A stretch of 35,000 nucleotides of DNA from positions 16,975,306 to 17,010,305 of the forward strand of contig NC_135567.1 in the NCBI RefSeq assembly GCF_964340395.1, read 5' to 3'. Positions within the stretch are counted from its first letter, which is position 1. Every line of letters starts with the position of its first letter. The translations under genes were made by a program, and so were the position numbers. This document shows positions 1-10,538 of this stretch, in pieces. This stretch comes from Glandiceps talaboti. Lineage: Eukaryota; Hemichordata; Enteropneusta; Spengelidae. A model generated the notes under the pieces. It saw only the letters and a program-made list of their open reading frames with translations. It did no database searches and was not told the origin of the DNA.

Positions 1-780
1 CATAAAAAGGCACAGTACGTTTGGCAAGCGATACTAGAGTTTTGTTATTCTGCAAAGTAGACCACGACAAAAAAAATCCACTCTACGGACAAAATGTTCC
101 GAGATTTTTTTGATTTTTTGATTTTTTTTTGTTTGTTTGTTTTCTTGTCGGTTTTGTTTGTTTGTTTTTTAGGGGGTTCTTGGTTGTTTTTTTTTTAACT
201 TTCTATCTTTAATGTGTCTAAAAGATCCTACTCGGCCACTCCCAACTCGTGTTGTTTATTTTCTTCTCTTTTAGTTATTGTTACCTCTCCCCTCCACATA
301 CACACACGTATTGTTAACTTCATTACATTGTTATCATAATTATCAATACCTAATTTAGTTTTACCTTCACTTTGTTTCATTGTTTTCTCATCAAAAGTAT
401 GTGTGTTTTTACCAATAATCAATTATAATGTAAATCAAATTAACAATCAAATAATTGTTTTCCCCCTTCTTTTCTGAGGTTGTACTAACTGGTATCTATA
501 TAACCAATTAAGAGTTGAAAAACAGATTGTCGCTCTGTAAGAAATGAAGTTATTATCTGCCCCTCTTAGTACCTATTTATCACTATTGTGAGAAAACTGT
601 CACGTAATTACAGGCGTGAAGGAATTTTTCTTTTTCTCTTTTTTGTGCTGGGAATAGTTCCCTGCGATTTGCATTTTTATCAGACTGACATAAACATCCG
701 GGTAATTAACAATCAGCTGAGTTGTTAATAGTTAAACCACTGTCTTTAAATTAAATATTGTCAATACTAGAATTAGTCAA
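1..780. other. AT-rich non-genic stretch
   Basis: No coding signal is visible. The stretch holds T-runs and short imperfect TTTG repeats (about 128-170). The one minus-strand open frame here (228-422) has no recognisable protein character. Confidence 0.6.
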
Positions 781-829
781 CCCGCCCATCCCATCCCACC
801 CCACCCCACCCCACCCCACCAACCACCTC
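781..829. repeat. CCCAC pentanucleotide repeat
   Basis: A short C-rich tract made of CCCAT/CCCAC units, with about five clean CCCAC copies, seen directly. Confidence 0.85.
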
Positions 830-897
830 CTAATAGAGGTTATATTGTTCTAAGCAATTTGCACCACTATGAATAATTGTATTTAAAACAAAGACAG

Positions 898-953
898 AAT
901 TCGGAATATGTGGACATATTAAAACAAAGAGAGAATTCCGCATATTCCGAATT
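898..953. repeat. Short perfect inverted repeat (13-bp arms)
   Basis: The arm AATTCGGAATATG at 898-910 is exactly reverse-complemented by CATATTCCGAATT at 941-953, with a 30-nt spacer. No gene end is recognised nearby, so a terminator role is not claimed. Confidence 0.8.
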
Positions 954-1690
954 TTAACAAAATATTAATTCACTTCATATTGTCTATGCAGCATGAAACA
1001 ATGTTTGCCGATATTTATGCAAATTAAGCCCAAATGAAGATTCACTTAATGAAAATAAGCTAAACGGAAAAAATAATTAAATTCATATTTTAGTTACGTT
1101 AATCTACATTAATCATCTCAATATGGAACTTGCAATCCAGACTGAGCATGCTCGGACGCAAAGGACTATGGGATTATCTGTAGTTATCGTCATACCTAAT
1201 CTGGAGCTATCCGAATAAACCCCATAACGTGGTCAGGGTAACCACAACTACATTGTTTGTGTTTACAAACAATATACCAAGATTGTTTACAATACTTATT
1301 GATTCATATTGATCATCATATTTCCCATGATGCAACATTCACGATATTCAAGGTGGCGGGTGTCATTATACATTTTCAAATCATACGTTTACTTCAAAAT
1401 ATACATTTTCTCTCGTCGTTTGTCAACCTTGCATGTTGAACTCCACAATTTCAGTGTCGTGAGGTCAATAACCTTTTCTGTTTTCAATTCTTGAAATCGT
1501 TTGAAGTCATGATCTGGGTTTCTCATCACACTTGGCAATGAGCAACTAAAAATAGAATAAAAACCATTTACTTCTAAATCAAGTTCACTCTTATACGCCG
1601 TATGTATGTGAACGCAGAAAGATTCCCAATATCAACACTGTTTGTCGAAGTTACATTAATGGTCCTGGTGATGCCATACTATAGGTATGT
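954..1690. other. Non-genic stretch
   Basis: Two overlapping open frames at 1257-1494 are short, in different frames and without domain character. I see no splice-site context or conserved motif that supports a gene. Confidence 0.5.
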
Positions 1691-2007
1691 GTGCAAAATG
1701 TAATAATTCTCGGTGCCTGAAATAGAATAGTCCAGCCAAGGCGAATCATAAAACTAACGAATATTCGATTTCTTTGGTCGATACCACAACTTGCGCCCCG
1801 TACGCTTCAAATGCACTATAGACGCGCGTGAGAATATCTCGACATTCTTGTTCTATTTTGACCCTCTGCTCTGGCATGAGGCCAATCTGGTTAAAATCTG
1901 ATGTCGTAAAAGCGGCCAGATGTCTTTATTTACCTCTTTTTGTACATCGTTTTGTGTCGTTTGTTTTGTTCCGAGTGATCGCTGCCTTCCCAAAATGCTA
2001 TTACAGG
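1690..2007 (+). repeat. Dispersed repeat copy 1 (related to 17765-18100)
   Basis: Blocks shared with 17765-18100 in the same order are: a 'aattctcggt.cctgaaa' block, a 'cgaa.attcgat' block followed by 'tttcttgg.cga.acc', and a '.gcgcgtgagaat.t.tcga' block followed by 'ttgtt..attt'. The copies are diverged with indels. This is an old interspersed repeat or duplication. No coding capacity is evident. Confidence 0.6.
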
Positions 2008-2240
2008 TACTGAGAATAAGTCAACCTTCTTGTTCTATTTCGACACTCTAGCATGAGGTAAAATGCTATTGCAGATACTGAGAATAAGTCAACCTTCTTG
2101 TTCTATTTTGACCCTCTAGCATGAGGTAAAATGCTATTGCAGATACTGAGAATAAGTCAACCTTCTTGTTCTATTTTGACCCATCTAGCATGAGGTAAAA
2201 TGCTATTGCGGGTACTGAGAATAATGCTATTGCGGGTACT
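2008..2240 (+). repeat. 68-bp tandem repeat, about 3 copies
   Basis: Units beginning TACTGAGAATAAGTCAACC start at 2008, 2076 and 2144, with a truncated start at 2213 (periods 68, 68 and 69). They differ by only a few substitutions. The array continues the 3' end of the dispersed repeat at 1690-2007, so it looks like local expansion of that repeat's tail. Confidence 0.9.
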
Positions 2241-2403
2241 TTTGAGTGATGTTCATAGTGGAATACTACAAACATAAACATGACGTTTGAAAGCACCAAG
2301 ATCGGAGAAGAGCATAATTATGTTGACACCATTGTTGTGGGAAATATTGCACGCTCTGGCTCACCTGAGAGGTTTTGGGATATAAATGGAACACTTCACA
2401 GCG

Positions 2404-2411
2404 TGACGTCA
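2404..2411. promoter_or_regulatory. CRE-like palindrome TGACGTCA
   Basis: A perfect 8-bp CREB/ATF consensus. Further copies are at 4197-4204 and 34791-34798. No gene start is recognised immediately downstream of this one, so function is unproven. Confidence 0.3.
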
Positions 2412-2628
2412 TCCATTCCGGAACTTTTTGAATAATGTATCCGCTTGCATTGGAATCCTGAAATAAACACGACTCAACTAATAATGTAGTCGACTACAGT
2501 GAATTTCCAAATACCGTTCAGCGTCTCTGATACAATCATGCAAAATATAGTAAGAAGGCATACATGCTGCTACAGCAAGATTGAATGAATACAGTTTCTT
2601 GCAACATTTTGTCTAAATGAAGTGAACA

Positions 2629-2822
2629 GTGACTGACTTGCTACATGCAGATGTCAAAACTTTGGCGTCCGCGTGTCTGCGTCTTGTTTCAGTATGTTCG
2701 CTTGACATTTCAATATTTAAATGTAGTGACTGACTTGCTACATGCAGATGTCAAAACTTTGGCGTCCGCGTGTCTGCGTCTTGTTTCAGTATGTTCGCTT
2801 GACATTTCAATATTTAAATGTA
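2629..2822 (+). repeat. Two apparently identical 97-bp tandem units
   Basis: Unit 1 is 2629-2725 and unit 2 is 2726-2822, both starting GTGACTGACTTGCTACATGC. I see no differences between them, which implies a very recent tandem duplication. Confidence 0.95.
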
Positions 2823-2881
2823 GCAATCTGTCAATTGGTTCATTTAGTGGTCAATTAACAAATGATAGAGTATACCTTTAC

Positions 2882-3300
2882 ACTTGATATGGATGCTATA
2901 AACGATTGTGGTACAAACAGAAAATGCTTTACTTTGGTGGTATGGGTTGTACTTGATATGGATGCTATAAACGATTATGGTACAGACAGAAAACACTTTA
3001 CTTTGGTGTTATGGGTTGTACTTGATATGGATGCTATAAATGATTGTGTTGCAAACAGAAAACGCTTTACTTTGGTGTCATGGGTTGTACTTGATATGGA
3101 TGCTATAAACAATTGTGGTACGATACAGGAAACGCTTTACTTTGGTGTTATGGGTTGTACTTGATAGGGATGCTATAAACGATTGCGGTACAAACAGAAA
3201 ACGCTTTACTTTGGTGTTATGGGTTGTACTTGATATGGATGCTATAAAAAATTGTGGTACGATACAGAAAATGCTTTACTTTGGTGTTATGGGTTGTATT
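2882..3300 (+). repeat. 69-bp minisatellite, 6 copies
   Basis: Units start ACTTGAT(A)TGGATGCTATAA at 2882, 2951, 3020, 3089, 3158 and 3227. The period is exactly 69 bp (23 codons), so the array stays open in one frame for several units and yields a 23-residue repeated peptide (…LDMDAIN(D/N)…). Because period and frame coincide and no flanking gene is seen, the open frame is most simply a by-product. Confidence 0.92.
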
Positions 3301-3305
3301 AAACT

Positions 3306-4206
3306 GTAGCACGTCCAGTTTCTTATTGGTTTCTGTGTGGTTGTATCACACAGAGAAGCTGAACGGTATGTTGAAATTCACTGTACTACTACTACTGTAG
3401 TCTAATGAGTCTCATTGGCAAATGGCGGATATTAAAGGACACCCCTTAGAGTTATGTAATGTACTGTTCACCGTGTCATAACCGTCTTTCTTTTCGCTAA
3501 TGTGTTTTAAACGGGACATCTCGTCACACTTGTCTCAAGTAATTTGCAACTTTATCCTTTCAATGTTTATTTTTTCCACTAAGGACCACCTCTAATTGCT
3601 GGATCATGCTAAGAAAGCGTCTGTTAATAGTTTATGTGGCCATGGTTAGAGTTCAGTTACTTTAATAACTCACTATTTTCATTCGGCCTTAAAATATTCT
3701 GTTGTGTACTACATTATCCAATCTGATTAAAATCTGGTGTAGTGAATACATGGACTAAGAGTGAGTACCTCGTTAGGAAAGGGCGCTTACACTCACATAA
3801 CAACAAAATCGAAAACAAATTTTAAATTTAAGGACACTAATTGAAGGATATAGAAATAAATAAAGAAATCTAGCCGTATTCCAGGGTATTCACTAAATCA
3901 GATTATTTTTACTAAGGTATCATAACATACGACATACTTTCACCTTCTTTTGCAAATTTAAAATAAAACTTGTGTAAACTGCTATCAATTGTGATAACTG
4001 GCGCTGTTGCATTTGATATATAACGCTGACATAAGCAAACTATGATTCTGTATCGTTTCATAACTCGATATTTATTTATGAAATTATGGGTGAGGGGGAG
4101 ATATAAACGAACGATTTTCGATATATGTGTTTGTAAATCTATTCCAAGCCAACCTCAACTTCATTAAATCGTCTACTTGAAAATTATACTTAATTGTGAC
4201 GTCATC
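3306..4206. other. Non-genic stretch with CRE-like site at its right end
   Basis: No ORF or domain signal is seen. There is a small ACT run near 3385. A perfect TGACGTCA lies at 4197-4204, at the outer edge of the next inverted repeat. Confidence 0.5.
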
Positions 4207-4210
4207 GGAC

Positions 4211-4852
4211 GGGTTAAAGTTGAACTCTATTCGATTTAAGAACACAACGTGACGTACGTTCTATCACGAATCACGACTCCAATATTTTCGTCGGCCAGGA
4301 AATTCCTTCCATTTTGCAATGTCGTCACGCTCCTGATGAAATAATATAAGCGATGTAAACAGCTTTGCTTTTGTGATTCTGTCGGGCTAAACCAGTCCGA
4401 GATACTCCGTCCCTGGCAGTATGTCGAACTTCACGCCAAGTTTTGTCGCTGAGAAAAGCCGACTTCATGGTGTCCCTGCCTGTATTACAGCATGGACCGA
4501 AACATCCAGAGGTATGGAACGTATTCTTGAAATGATCTTAGAGTCAGATGACAGTAGAATTTTCTGTAGTGATTCCGGAATCTGTTGTACTAAAGTTCCA
4601 CCAACTTCTGCTTCTGTTTCTGTTTCTGCTTTTGCTTCTACTTCTGCTTGATACTGTGCAAAACACTATGCGGTTATCACGCACAGGTCAGTGTGGAATT
4701 GATGTTCTGTTGGGTGTTTTTTTGTGGTGAGCTCTGCGTTGTCAGGCCTTCCATGTTTACTTTTTGTAACTCGTGCGTGATTCGTGCTTGTCGAATAGAA
4801 CGCACGTCACGTTATGTTCTTAAATCGAACTGTGTGTACTTCAACTTCAACT
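4211..4852. mobile_element. Inverted-repeat-bounded segment (MITE-like or foldback, diverged)
   Basis: The left arm (about 4211-4277) is complemented by the right arm (about 4771-4852) with substitutions and small indels. For example 'cgatttaagaacacaacgtgacgt' on the left answers 'acgtcacgttatgttcttaaatcg' on the right. About 490 bp lie between the arms and contain the exon candidate at 4421. No transposase frame is present, so this is a non-autonomous element or a large palindromic rearrangement. Confidence 0.5.
4421..4651 (+). CDS. Short open frame / possible first exon, unknown product
   Basis: A 76-codon frame begins at ATG 4421. A TATAA-like motif (AATATAAGC) lies near 4342-4350, about 75 bp upstream. 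After 30 codons a plausible donor, AGAG|GTATGG, begins at 4512, so the coding part could be 4421-4511 only. The carboxyl end is a Ser/Ala/Val-rich run produced by a TTCTG-type repeat and is not protein-like. No domain is recognised, and the segment lies inside an inverted-repeat element, which argues against a conserved gene. Confidence 0.15.
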   Translation: MSNFTPSFVAEKSRLHGVPACITAWTETSRGMERILEMILESDDSRIFCSDSGICCTKVPPTSASVSVSAFASTSA

Positions 4853-4865
4853 TTTCGAGTGAAGG

Positions 4866-5148
4866 CAGTTCACTGACACTTGTGTCCCAAAATACGTTTC
4901 AGAATGTACTAAAATTGTGAAAGTACTGTCATATTTGGCCGATAGTATGTGAAGGGGGTAATATAACACGGGTTCCTATGATCACGTAATTCCACGCAAG
5001 AGGTTTTATAAGCGCTAGCGGACTTACGCGACCCTTGGAACCTGTGTTATTTTACCCCTTCACATATTATTTGCCAAATATGACAATATTATCGATATTT
5101 TATTGTATTCTGAAACATATATATCGGACACAAGTGTCTGTGAACAGT
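4866..5148. mobile_element. Long hairpin / foldback element (about 120-bp arms)
   Basis: The left arm (4866 to about 4995) is complemented along nearly its full length by the right arm (about 5022-5148), leaving a loop of roughly 25 nt. Matched landmarks are 'gacacttgtgtcc', 'gtttcagaat', 'tgtcatatttggc' and 'atgtgaaggggtaa', each present with its complement in mirrored order. No ORF is present. The structure fits a small foldback/MITE-type element or a palindromic duplication. Confidence 0.8.
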
Positions 5149-5516
5149 TACATGTATGTATGTATGTAGCTCTATATTTAGATGCATTGACTGCAGTGAT
5201 TTTCAGAGTGAACTGTCAACCGTTGAATAACGATTCTATGCATTGATAGTGAGAGGATGATTATTTACAAATTAGGGTACACCCCTATTCATTATGCCAA
5301 AATTAGAGTACGCTTGAATTCATTTTGTAACAAGGAAGGATCAATGACCGTATAATTGTTTACTCTGATAGAGCTAAAAGAAACTAACCTCGTTCACAAA
5401 TACTGACATTCCCCAGTGCGTTTTTTCTTCTTTGCCATCCCCCACCCTCACTTTTCTATTGTTTCCCATAGCACAACAGACAAAGACATTGGCCCTGTCG
5501 TGTAAATAACGATATT

Positions 5517-5517
<1 letters not shown>
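5149..5517. other. Non-genic stretch
   Basis: A short TGTA repeat (about 5153-5168) flanks the hairpin. Nothing else is recognised. Confidence 0.5.
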
Positions 5518-5556
<39 letters not shown>

Positions 5557-5557
5557 G
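5518..5557. repeat. GTT trinucleotide microsatellite
   Basis: About 13 GTT units, followed by a G-rich stretch. The minus-strand poly-Gln open frame across it is a translation of the repeat. Confidence 0.95.
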
Positions 5558-5659
5558 TTGTTTTGGGGGTTTTTTGGGGGGGGTTACAATAATTCTCAAA
5601 GGCAGGGACTGTTCGAATGTGGTAATAGAACATTAGGTATCTGGATAAGCAATGGGCGG

Positions 5660-5940
5660 TCAAGGTTTATTTTATTTATTTATTTTTATTTATCTATTTA
5701 TTGATTATTGATCACAGGCAAGCCAACATTACACAAAAATAAAAAAGTAACATGTACGATGGACTACAACAAAAACAGCAAGAACATAAATTGAAAATGC
5801 AACTTAGTTACATGTTATTTAAATCTTGCCTTGAATAATGATGTCGAAGGTGATTCAATGACAGATTTTCGTATTTATAATGAACTGGTTGCCAGTAGAA
5901 ACAACTACAACCTGTCAATCTCTTTAAACTTGACACTAAT
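5660..5940 (-). pseudogene. Probable decayed 3' end of a non-LTR retroelement (minus strand)
   Basis: Read on the minus strand, 5815-5880 translates to IRKSVIESPSTSLFKARFK and a stop. This resembles the short 'R..pSl..FK..LK' tail that ends the ORF2 of many invertebrate LINE-type retrotransposons. About 100 bp later comes an A-rich tail of AAATA/AAATAG units (complement of 5663-5705). In-frame stops lie just upstream, so it is dead. The match is short and recalled from family experience, so the assignment is tentative. Confidence 0.35.
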
Positions 5941-6277
5941 GACATAAACAGAAACTATCAACATGATCCCGTGTCAACACTGCGCGAAGGCTACAGGGAT
6001 ATAAGCATGCGCACCTGCTTCATTTCATTATTGGCGCCATTGTCGAGCTGACGACAGGAGAATGCCAGGCAGACGACAGAATCATTAAACAATATTTGTT
6101 AACCTCATGGCGTGCTGCGATCGTAAATTTGACAAACTAATAGAGCAATTACCAGGAAATAAAATTGTGTAAAATACGATAACTGCCTGAATTACATGAC
6201 CTTAAGACGATATGTTGATATTTTACACTGCCCACTGGCTTGCATGTCACGAACAACAGCAACTAAACCCCCCCCCC

Positions 6278-6380
<103 letters not shown>

Positions 6381-6675
6381 ATTATGAATAACGTATTGAA
6401 TAAAAGGTTGAAAAACCATATTTCTAATAAGTCTGACAAAGAAGGTACTATCATCAAAATTACTAAATACGCATTTAACGGCCTTCTGTTAAATACCTTG
6501 AAAGATGTCATGTGACCAATGAATAACAGTTACAAGAAGCAGGCGTGTATTCATTTCTGCTTAGATGGAGAAAGCGGGTTGCGGTGATACGTTGACCGCC
6601 AATGACCTTGTCGGCCCTAAGACACCATGACTTTATCACACATTATAGCATCTGACATCATTATAGCATGTGATA

Positions 6676-6772
6676 TCTAGCTAGGGAGTACTTATTCTAG
6701 CAATCCGGCTAGGGACTACTTTCCTAACAGTTCGGCTAGGGACTACTTTTCCTAGCAGTCTGGCTGGGGTCT
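6676..6772 (+). repeat. Short tandem repeat, about 31-33 bp, 3-4 degenerate copies
   Basis: The phrase '(c)ggctaggga.tactt..cctag.agt(c)' recurs three to four times across this interval. Confidence 0.7.
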
Positions 6773-7081
6773 TTTTCATGACTGACATTAAATACTATTG
6801 TACAACAATTCACATTTGAAATCGACTTTTCTTAACCTTTTAGTAGAAACTTGTCATGTAATCTCATAACTCAAGTTCTTTTTAAGTTTCAGTAAACGTC
6901 ATCATCAATTTTCAATCCATAACTTTTGTCATAAATAAATTTGGAATATTCCAAACAGTTTCAGACCACAAGTTGTCATTCAATGATTTTAGGAACGATT
7001 TAAACTAAGTAGAGGGGAGGGAGTGAGGGGTCGGAGAAAATAGTTGTATAATAATTTTAAGCTGGTGTTTGATTTCACATG

Positions 7082-7258
7082 GAGGTGGTGGTGGTGGTGG
7101 TGGTGGTGAGGGGTGGTGGTGAGTGGTGGTGGTGGTGGTGGTGGTGGTGGTGGTGGTGGTGGTGGTGGTGGTGGTGGTGGTGGTGGTGGTAGTGGTGAGT
7201 GGTGGTGGTGGTGGTGGTGGTGGTGGTGGTGGTACTGGTGGTGGTGGTACCGGTGGTG
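7082..7258 (+). repeat. GGT trinucleotide microsatellite
   Basis: A long GGT array with AGT/ACT interruptions, continued by GAC/GAT runs to about 7295. The apparent Val/Gly/Asp-rich frame (7123-7332) is translated repeat. Confidence 0.95.
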
Positions 7259-7526
7259 GCGGCGACGACGGCGACTACTACGATGATGATGATGATAGCA
7301 ACGATAATTCAGAAATATCTAGCACGTACTGACGATGCTTAAGAACCGTCATCCCTTCGAACCTTTAAATCTTATTATCCAATCAGTGGCCTCCTTGATA
7401 AGTTTACGATACATTGTTCGTTCAGAACGAGGCAAAGTTATGATATTGTAATATGTTAATTTGAACAAAATATATTGCCCTCTAGAGACACTTCCCTAAT
7501 TTATTTCGTTTATATCTTCATTACAG

Positions 7527-7677
7527 AAAGTGATAGGGCATCTATAAAGACCACCAATAGAAAGCAAGTCTCATCTACACGGTCTTCACATCTTTCGCCT
7601 GAGGCAATTAAAAGATTCACGAGCAGAAAAACTTCAACCACCGTCCAAAATCTGAAAAGAAAATTTAGTATCGGCGG
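7527..7677 (+). CDS. Candidate internal exon, Ser/Arg/Lys-rich, unknown protein
   Basis: A 151-bp open segment is bounded by a good acceptor (tatatcttcattacag, ending 7526) and a strong donor (GTAAGTTT from 7678). It is open in the frame giving ESDRASIKTT at the start and LKRKFSIGG at the end, with two bases completing the first codon and two left over at the 3' end. The peptide is basic and rich in Ser/Thr, with RKTS- and KRKFS-type kinase-site sequences, like a disordered linker. I do not recognise the family and see no partner exon in the window. Confidence 0.35.
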
Positions 7678-7681
7678 GTAA

Positions 7682-9040
7682 GTTTTTGACAAAATTATTA
7701 TACATAATATGCAGGTGAATGTGTCACGGATGGCAGAATACAACTTTTGTTCCCCTTTAAGTAAGGTCGAGGATCTCTGTACCTGATGTAAAAGTGGTTG
7801 AAAGACTTTGTGGTGAGAAAGAGATCTGTGTGGAAAATTAATGTCAAACTCTAGAGGTCGAGGTAAGGCAGTCACCGGTAGTAGATATAACATCAAACTT
7901 TTTTGTTCCAAATGCAGCCATGGGAAATTAATTTACTCACACTATAGTTATATTTTCAATTTCATTTCTTTGTATGAGTGAAAATGACCTCAAAACCCTG
8001 TAGTCATGTGGCTTGAATCAAAGCTGTTTTGCGCTATGGTTTGCCCATTGAAAAACGCGCCAAATTTTGACTAGAAACGGTTTAAACACATTGATTAACT
8101 GGTTTCACATGCGTTTCCCTTAACGAGCCGCCATGTTGGATAGCGCCCCCAACGACCAGTTTACACAAGCTGACTTACCTCTTAAAACTAATAATTGATG
8201 TAATAATATTATGAGCTCTAAATTGAAGCCCATGTCTTTTTTGTTACCAAAGTCTTAATAGTATGTGTATTAAACTGGTACATACAGTTTGTTTTTTTAC
8301 ATTTCCGAAAAACTTCCCTTTATTGATAAGGTAAACTATAAGTTAAACTAATATGGCCGTCAACTGCCAATGATATTGTACTATATTCTATTTCTGAATA
8401 TATCCAATTTGAAACTACTATTCATCTGGTTTTTATTAATTCTTTTGATGAATATTATTCTCTAAGTTTAATTCGAGATACGCCAAATGGTCACACAAAA
8501 ATAATACATGTATAATTTTGTAGTGACGCCATTGAGACCTTGAATGACATTGCATTTGATTTGACCTGTGGATTACATATCTCAATGGCTCTGTACTGGC
8601 TATGACATCTCGTCGAAATCTCGTGGTCATAGAAACAGGAAGGTGAAACGATTTATACAACTCACTACAGAATAGATGACCTCTCTCTCCTTGCACAGCT
8701 GATCTAAATATGTTCAGATTTAAATACTAAATATAGATGTCAGTGTAGCTTATATACAGGAATGAAGGCTAGCATTTATGTACACACTATGGGACTTATT
8801 GTATAAATGTACTACTTTGACTGCTGTCACAGCTGTAAAAACCCAAAGGGTGACTATACTGCTAAAACAGTCAAAAGATCAATAAGGTCAACTCATGATT
8901 AAAGATATCAATATTTGATATTGTCTCACTTTATGAGAGACTGTGTATCCATACCATGGAGCGTCCACTGTTCATAGGGTTGAAACACAGCAATAAATAT
9001 AGGCCAGAAATGTCATTCCTTTGGATTGTTGTTTAGTTTA
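7682..9040. other. Non-genic stretch
   Basis: Open frames on both strands (minus 7510-7911 and 8436-8696) lack domains and splice context. The left one overlaps the opposite strand of the better exon candidate at 7527. Nothing else is recognised. Confidence 0.5.
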
Positions 9041-9046
9041 TTTGTT

Positions 9047-9133
<87 letters not shown>

Positions 9134-9312
9134 TTGTTTTTTGTTTGTTTGCTTGCTTGCTTACCTAAAGTTTGTTTGTCTGTCTGTCTGTCTGTTTGTT
9201 TATTTGTTTGTTTGTCTGTCTGCCTGTCTGTCTGCCTGTTTGTTTACTTAGTTTGTTTGCCTGTTTGTCTGTCTGTTTGTTTGTTTGTTTATTTGTTTGT
9301 TTGTTTGTTTAT
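9041..9312 (+). repeat. TCTG/TTTG tetranucleotide microsatellite cluster
   Basis: A clean TCTG block (about 9050-9128, roughly 20 units) is followed by mixed TTTG, TCTG, CTTG and CCTG units to 9312. Cys/Leu/Val-rich frames across it are artefacts. Confidence 0.96.
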
Positions 9313-9701
9313 GGGGAACTTTCGACCTAAAATTTATTAATGATTTTTTTAAGATTATGTTTTAAAGTGATGTTGTTTCGCATCATCCGCTGTAAAAACT
9401 ATTTTGATAAAATTCCCTACATCACCAATATTTTCCATGGAAAATGAGAGGAAGTCTTAACGTGTTGATATTTGAATTGTCACAAAACTCACAACATATA
9501 CACGTGTTGTTAGTAGAATGACCATGTAGATTCAAAGCATGCCACACTACACATCGAAACTTCATGATTTTCATGTCACACAACTACATTTATAACAAAG
9601 AAAACAAAGGATGGACGCAAGTAGCCACGGACTAAATCTTGTCCTAATAATAAACGTGTACTTTTTTCAGCAAATATAGTACCTGTTGACGTTACCATAA
9701 T

Positions 9702-9741
9702 CTGTTTGTTTGTTTGTTTGTTTGTTTGTTTGTTTGTTTGA
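9702..9741 (+). repeat. GTTT tetranucleotide microsatellite
   Basis: About ten GTTT units. Confidence 0.95.
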
Positions 9742-9987
9742 AATTTGAGTAAATTTAAGGAATGGACGCAAGTTGCCACGGAAACAGTTTTCTCACGATG
9801 ATAAAAATTTTCTTCTTATTTTGGTAAACAATTAGGCTGTTCACACTGTGTTGACGATTTTGTATTTAAAATAATTGATTGAAAATGTAAACGTCATCAG
9901 AATTTTAGTAGAACTGAAGGTGAACTGATGCGGCATAAATCATAAAATTCACACGACTATGCGACAGATGTCAAATATCTAACGCGA

Positions 9988-10044
9988 CCAATAGCGTGTA
10001 TTCGTTGCTTCCAAGCCACGCCAGTCATTGTGGAACATATATAA
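9988..10044 (+). promoter_or_regulatory. Putative core promoter: CCAAT box and TATA box
   Basis: CCAAT (9988-9992) lies 46 bp before TATATAA (10038-10044). With initiation expected about 30 bp after the TATA, transcription would start near 10070, about 75 bp before the ATG at 10145. The spacing is conventional, but the motifs are short and could be chance in AT-rich DNA. Confidence 0.35.
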
Positions 10045-10144
10045 CTTGTCAAACTAGAATGTAACCACATATTGCCACTGATACGTTACTGTGTCCAAAG
10101 AACGGATTTTCAATCGATTTTCACCAATTTGGCAGACTTTGACG

Positions 10145-10215
10145 ATGGATCAACCATGGAACGGACGAAAGTCCAAGGTTAAATATGGACTGACCCGGAC
10201 ACTTTCCGTATGGGG
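10145..10215 (+). CDS. Candidate first coding exon, unknown small protein
   Basis: ATG at 10145 has a favourable context (A at -3, G at +4). The frame reads MDQPWNGRKSKVKYGLTRTLSVWG and meets a strong donor (GTAAGC) at 10216, just where the unspliced frame would stop. A CCAAT/TATA pair lies upstream at conventional spacing. Joining to the strong acceptor ending at 10538 (cttttccttctttcag) keeps the frame for about 31 more codons (10539-10635), giving a basic peptide of about 55 residues with a hydrophobic tail (LMKYLFFNLFGI). I do not recognise a family. A coding role is inferred from signals, not homology. Confidence 0.25.
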
Positions 10216-10538
10216 GTAAGCATGTATACAGAGCAATGTGGCATGTTGTCATTATGAAATGTATATCGACACACATGAAAACATATTGTATACATATGAT
10301 ATCTGCTTTTGTTAAATATTTTGAAACATAAACACATCTGGAATTTTTGGATGGTATAACGATTACTGTTTCTATTTTCAGTACATGTAAGTTTAAACCC
10401 CGTCTGATCATTTTGCTAAATTAGTTTCATACGATTGATAAGTTTGGGTCTTTTAATGTTATGAAAGGCAGCCTAAAAAATGCATTCATATGTAGACACC
10501 AGTTGTTATGCATATGTGTTCACTTTTCCTTCTTTCAG

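Noticed and set aside
2008-3300. CRISPR-like array of regular repeats
   Set aside because: Units are contiguous tandem copies without unique spacers, in a eukaryotic context.
2862-3309. 100-codon frame with a 23-residue repeat, looking like a repeat protein
   Set aside because: The period is a multiple of three, so openness is inherited from one unit. There is no signal peptide, no flanking gene, and the frame breaks in the fifth unit.
7123-7332. Val/Gly/Asp-rich frame
   Set aside because: GGT and GAT repeat translation.
9021-9340. Cys/Leu/Val-rich frames resembling a cysteine-rich peptide
   Set aside because: TCTG/TTTG microsatellite translation.
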